Of a stretch of DNA of 6,339 nucleotides, positions 6,279 through 6,339 are shown piece by piece; position 1 is the stretch's first letter, and each line of letters opens with the position of its first letter. The stretch spans positions 1 through 6,339 of the forward strand of contig JAKSBO010000492.1 in NCBI GenBank assembly GCA_022361095.1, in the 5' to 3' direction. Source of the stretch: Desulfobacterales bacterium. GTDB taxonomy: Bacteria; Desulfobacterota; Desulfobacteria; Desulfobacterales; Desulfobacteraceae. A program made the position numbers and the translations under genes. The notes under the pieces were generated by a model. It was not told the DNA's origin and ran no database searches. It saw nothing but the letters and a program-made list of their open reading frames with translations.

Positions 6279-6339
6279 TTTTTATAAGAAAGTCTGTGTA
6301 AATTACTCAGATCTTTCAAACTTTGTTGTGGGCTGAGCC
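6279..6339 (+). repeat. Bipartite dispersed repeat, copy 3 (cut by window end)
   Basis: The AT-rich half (6279-6324) matches 3850-3895 in opposite orientation with two differences in 46. GTTGTGGG follows at 6325-6332, as in copy 1 (211-218). The next five bases, CTGAG, resemble TTAAG of copy 1, after which the window ends at CC, exactly where a GC hairpin would begin. It sits 22 bases upstream of the radical SAM start codon and so occupies the promoter/leader zone of that operon. No convincing -35/-10 pair is seen around it, although TATAAA occurs on the minus strand within it. Confidence 0.75.

Noticed and set aside
6257..6319. N-terminal extension of the radical SAM protein from TTG 6319, encoding KDLSNLHRLSYK; the same peptide is open at 3858-3892 on the plus strand.
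   Set aside because: The shared peptide is just translation of the dispersed repeat in two places. TTG has no ribosome binding site, and ATG 6256 gives a family-like N-terminus.

Overview
The window looks like chromosomal DNA from a strictly anaerobic, sulfate-reducing-type Desulfobacterota bacterium (Desulfobacteraceae-like). This is inferred from protein content and style: a cytidylate kinase-like/BON protein, the selenocysteine elongation factor SelB, and a CX4CX2C radical SAM protein next to HemW. It is not a database match. Coding DNA from selB onward is moderately GC-rich, while the intergenic DNA and the kinase gene are clearly AT-richer.

Layout. Positions 1-470 hold no gene. They contain a rho-independent terminator for a gene upstream of the window, a candidate promoter, and a long structured leader with several inverted repeats in front of a kinase-like/BON gene (471-1307, +). 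A shared bidirectional terminator (1341-1365) separates that gene from a convergent tRNA-His(GTG) gene (1376-1452, -). Next come a good sigma70-like promoter (1540-1568, +) and a large stem-loop (1588-1663). A 58-residue two-helix membrane protein (1697-1873, +) follows, too short for most gene-length cutoffs, and runs almost directly into selB (1888-3804, +). Convergent to selB is a minus-strand pair: a radical SAM protein (6256-5093) and hemW (5088-3901), 4 bases apart and probably one operon.

Functionally, selB delivers Sec-tRNA to UGA codons; no selA, selC or selD is in view. The radical SAM/hemW pair suggests heme or Fe-S/SAM metabolism. The kinase-like protein has no obvious link to either.

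The least explained feature is a roughly 80-bp bipartite repeat present three times in 6.3 kb: 167-245, 3813-3895, and 6279 to the window end. Each copy has an AT-rich imperfect dyad of the form GAAAG...CTTTC, then a GTGG(G) block. In the two complete copies a GC-rich hairpin begins 5 bases later. Two copies are 44/46 identical over their AT-rich part and lie in inverted orientation on either side of the radical SAM/hemW operon. The long stem-loops in the leaders of the kinase gene and the selB operon are a second set of unexplained structures.
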